From NCBI RefSeq assembly GCF_050717535.1, contig NZ_JBOITM010000079.1, positions 18,722-82,721 on the forward strand: a stretch of DNA of 64,000 nt, given 5' to 3'. This stretch comes from Clostridium_AD sp050717535 (lineage in GTDB: Bacteria; Bacillota; Clostridia; Clostridiales; Clostridiaceae). This document shows, piece by piece, positions 62,499-64,000 of the stretch (position 1 is the stretch's first letter; every line of letters begins with the position of its first letter). The translations under genes were made by a program, and so were the position numbers. The notes beneath the pieces were generated by a model, which was not told the DNA's origin, made no database searches, and saw only the letters and a list, made by a program, of their open reading frames with translations.

Positions 62499-62616
62499 TT
62501 ATAATACTCTATTTAACAAAAGGCGGTCCTTTTATTTTGCAATTAAATCACAATATAGCTGGAAATTTCTACAGAATTTTAGTAAACTATATCTAAAATG
62601 AAGTAAGGGGGAACTA

Positions 62617-63855
62617 ATGAAAAATTCAAATGTTTTAAAAACATATTCTGGCTTACCTCGAAGTATTTATGTTGTATTTTTTGCTAGAATTATTAATAGT
62701 ATGGGTAGTTTTGTCCATCCCTTTCTAACACTATTTCTTACTATCAACTTAGGTCTTGGCACTGAAACTGTAGGTCTCTTTTTAATGATGGCAGCACTTT
62801 CTTCCATACCTGGTTCAATAATAGGTGGAAAGTTATCAGATCATATTGGCAGAAAGAGCATCATTATTATTTTTCAGGGTTTAGCAGCGCTATGCCTTAT
62901 ACCTTGTGCCTTTATGGGTACCTCATTAACAATACCCTATCTTCTAATTCTATCATCCTTCTTTGGAGGAGCTGCTCAACCGGCAAACAGTGCTATGATG
63001 ACTGATTTAACAAATACAGAAAATAGAAAAGCAGCATACTCCCTTTTATATTTAGGAATTAATATAGGTTTTTCCCTTGGACCACTAATTGCAGGGTTTT
63101 TATACAATAATCATTTGAAAATTTTATTTTTAGGCGATGCTGCTACAACTATATTATCCTTAATACTAGTTTCTGTATTTGTAGAAGAGACACTTCCCTC
63201 TATATCAAAGTCAGATGCTACAGCCAATACTTATTTATATAATGAAAATGAAAGAGCTCAAGAAGGTAGCATGATATTTGTGTTATTAAAAAGACCTTAC
63301 CTTATAGCCTTTGCCACAGTTTCAATGATTTTTTCATTTATGTACTCTCAATTTGGATTCATTACACCAATGCAAATGAGAAAACTTTTTAGTATAGATG
63401 GCCCAAAGCTTTATGGCTCTATAATGGCTATTAATGGACTAGTAGTAGTAACTATGACCACCCTTATAACAGCCCTTACAAGAAAATTCAGGCCAATATT
63501 TAATGTTACCCTAGCCGGTTTATTTTTCTCTATAGGTTTCGGAATGTTATTTTTCGCAAAAACATTTACCTTCTTTATTATTTCTACAATCATATGGACA
63601 ATTGGCGAAATACTATCTGCCACTAATTCAGGAGTATATATTGCAAATCATACTCCAATGTCCCATAGAGGTAGGTTTAATGCAGTTATACCATTAATTA
63701 CTGGTACAGGCTTTGCGGTGGGCCCCTTTATGATGGGTTTATTTATTAGGAATAGGCAAATAAACTCCGCATGGCTGCTTGTATTTTGCTTTGGTATATT
63801 AGCTTCAGCTTGTATGTATTTACTATATCTAAATGAAAAGAGAAAAGAAATATAG
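62617..63855 (+). CDS. MFS transporter (DHA1/drug-efflux-like)
   Basis: 412 aa with about 12 membrane helices. The MFS loop 2-3 signature appears as GGKLSDHIGRKSIII, and motif C-like sequence LGINIGFSLGPLIAG in helix 5. It is a proton-coupled exporter by family, substrate unknown. Strong ribosome site AAGGGGG. It is divergent from the transposon and followed by the end of a group II intron. Confidence 0.88.
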   Translation: MKNSNVLKTYSGLPRSIYVVFFARIINSMGSFVHPFLTLFLTINLGLGTETVGLFLMMAALSSIPGSIIGGKLSDHIGRKSIIIIFQGLAALCLIPCAFMGTSLTIPYLLILSSFFGGAAQPANSAMMTDLTNTENRKAAYSLLYLGINIGFSLGPLIAGFLYNNHLKILFLGDAATTILSLILVSVFVEETLPSISKSDATANTYLYNENERAQEGSMIFVLLKRPYLIAFATVSMIFSFMYSQFGFITPMQMRKLFSIDGPKLYGSIMAINGLVVVTMTTLITALTRKFRPIFNVTLAGLFFSIGFGMLFFAKTFTFFIISTIIWTIGEILSATNSGVYIANHTPMSHRGRFNAVIPLITGTGFAVGPFMMGLFIRNRQINSAWLLVFCFGILASACMYLLYLNEKRKEI

Positions 63856-63876
63856 ATTTCGTAATTGTTGGTGTCC

Positions 63877-64000
63877 AATCGAGTAGGAGCTAAATAATTA
63901 ATTTATTTAGCGACCTCTCACACCACCATGCATACCGTTCGGTACACGGCGGTTCAATAGAAATTAATGTTTTAATAAATATGTCTCAGATATAGAAACT
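63877..64000 (-). mobile_element. 3' end of a probable group II intron (partial)
   Basis: On the minus strand a hairpin GAACCGCCGTGTACCGAACG...ATGCATGGTGGTGTGAGAGG (63917-63955) looks like intron domain V. A second hairpin GCTAAATAA/TTATTTAGC (63889-63911) would be domain VI, and the sequence ends CTCCTACTCGATT, a common 3' terminus. The rest, including any reverse transcriptase gene, lies beyond the window. The call is from memory of such sequences. Confidence 0.6.

Overview
The window is low-GC DNA with strong AGGAGG-type ribosome binding sites, intrinsic terminators with long T-tracts, a spore-protein remnant (SASP) and fermentative genes (ptb, iorAB). This points to an anaerobic, spore-forming Firmicute, most likely Clostridium sensu lato. 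No rRNA or CRISPR array is visible. Most genes are on the minus strand in operons.

Region 1 (1-11050) is a surface-polysaccharide locus. Reading along the minus strand it runs: phosphoglucomutase pgcA; TPR protein; Wzz/CpsC-type chain-length protein; CpsD-type tyrosine kinase; PHP-family phosphatase (YwqE/CpsB); galU; terminator; CapD/WbpM-type dehydratase; UDP-GlcNAc 6-dehydrogenase (WbpA-like); Gfo/Idh/MocA oxidoreductase (WbpB-like); hexapeptide acetyltransferase (WbpD-like, cut by the window edge). PgcA and GalU supply UDP-glucose, the kinase and phosphatase pair controls polymer export, and the last three genes suggest a diacetamido-uronic-acid sugar.

Region 2 (11394-28764) holds metabolism and maintenance: an Orn/Lys/Arg decarboxylase; an unrecognised 281-aa protein; glnA-ptb-iorA-iorB, apparently one transcription unit from a strong promoter before glnA; then U32 peptidase-mutS2-DUF523-FMN oxidoreductase; then a TetM-like GTPase and a TrmFO/MnmG-like flavoprotein.

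Region 3 (28765-46314) is mixed: a 231-bp near-perfect palindrome, a glycosyltransferase, a WG-repeat protein with an unusual leader, two chemoreceptors, exonuclease III, a DUF4349 lipoprotein, an MBL-fold hydrolase, a SNF2 helicase with a SWIM finger, a cold-shock protein, tRNA-Glu(CTC)-tRNA-Gln(CTG), a SASP gene broken by an amber codon, and a patatin-like lipase.

Region 4 (46351-57033) is an arginine/carbamoyl-phosphate block on the minus strand: carA-carB, then an amino-acid ABC transporter with argG-argH. The carAB leader is the highlight of the window. It has an exact PyrR-binding sequence next to the Shine-Dalgarno of a 49-codon leader ORF, and that ORF ends inside an intrinsic terminator just before carA. 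This looks like PyrR controlling a leader peptide that in turn controls transcription attenuation. The transporter-argGH promoter is surrounded by three ARG-box-like sites.

Region 5 (57034-64000) is accessory: a membrane protein with an NlpC/P60-like domain apparently lacking its cysteine, a small unknown protein, a compact Tn554-type tnpA-tnpB-tnpC element, an MFS transporter with a hairpin leader, and the 3' end of a probable group II intron running off the window.

All functional names rest on reading motifs by eye and on general knowledge of the families. No database search was run.
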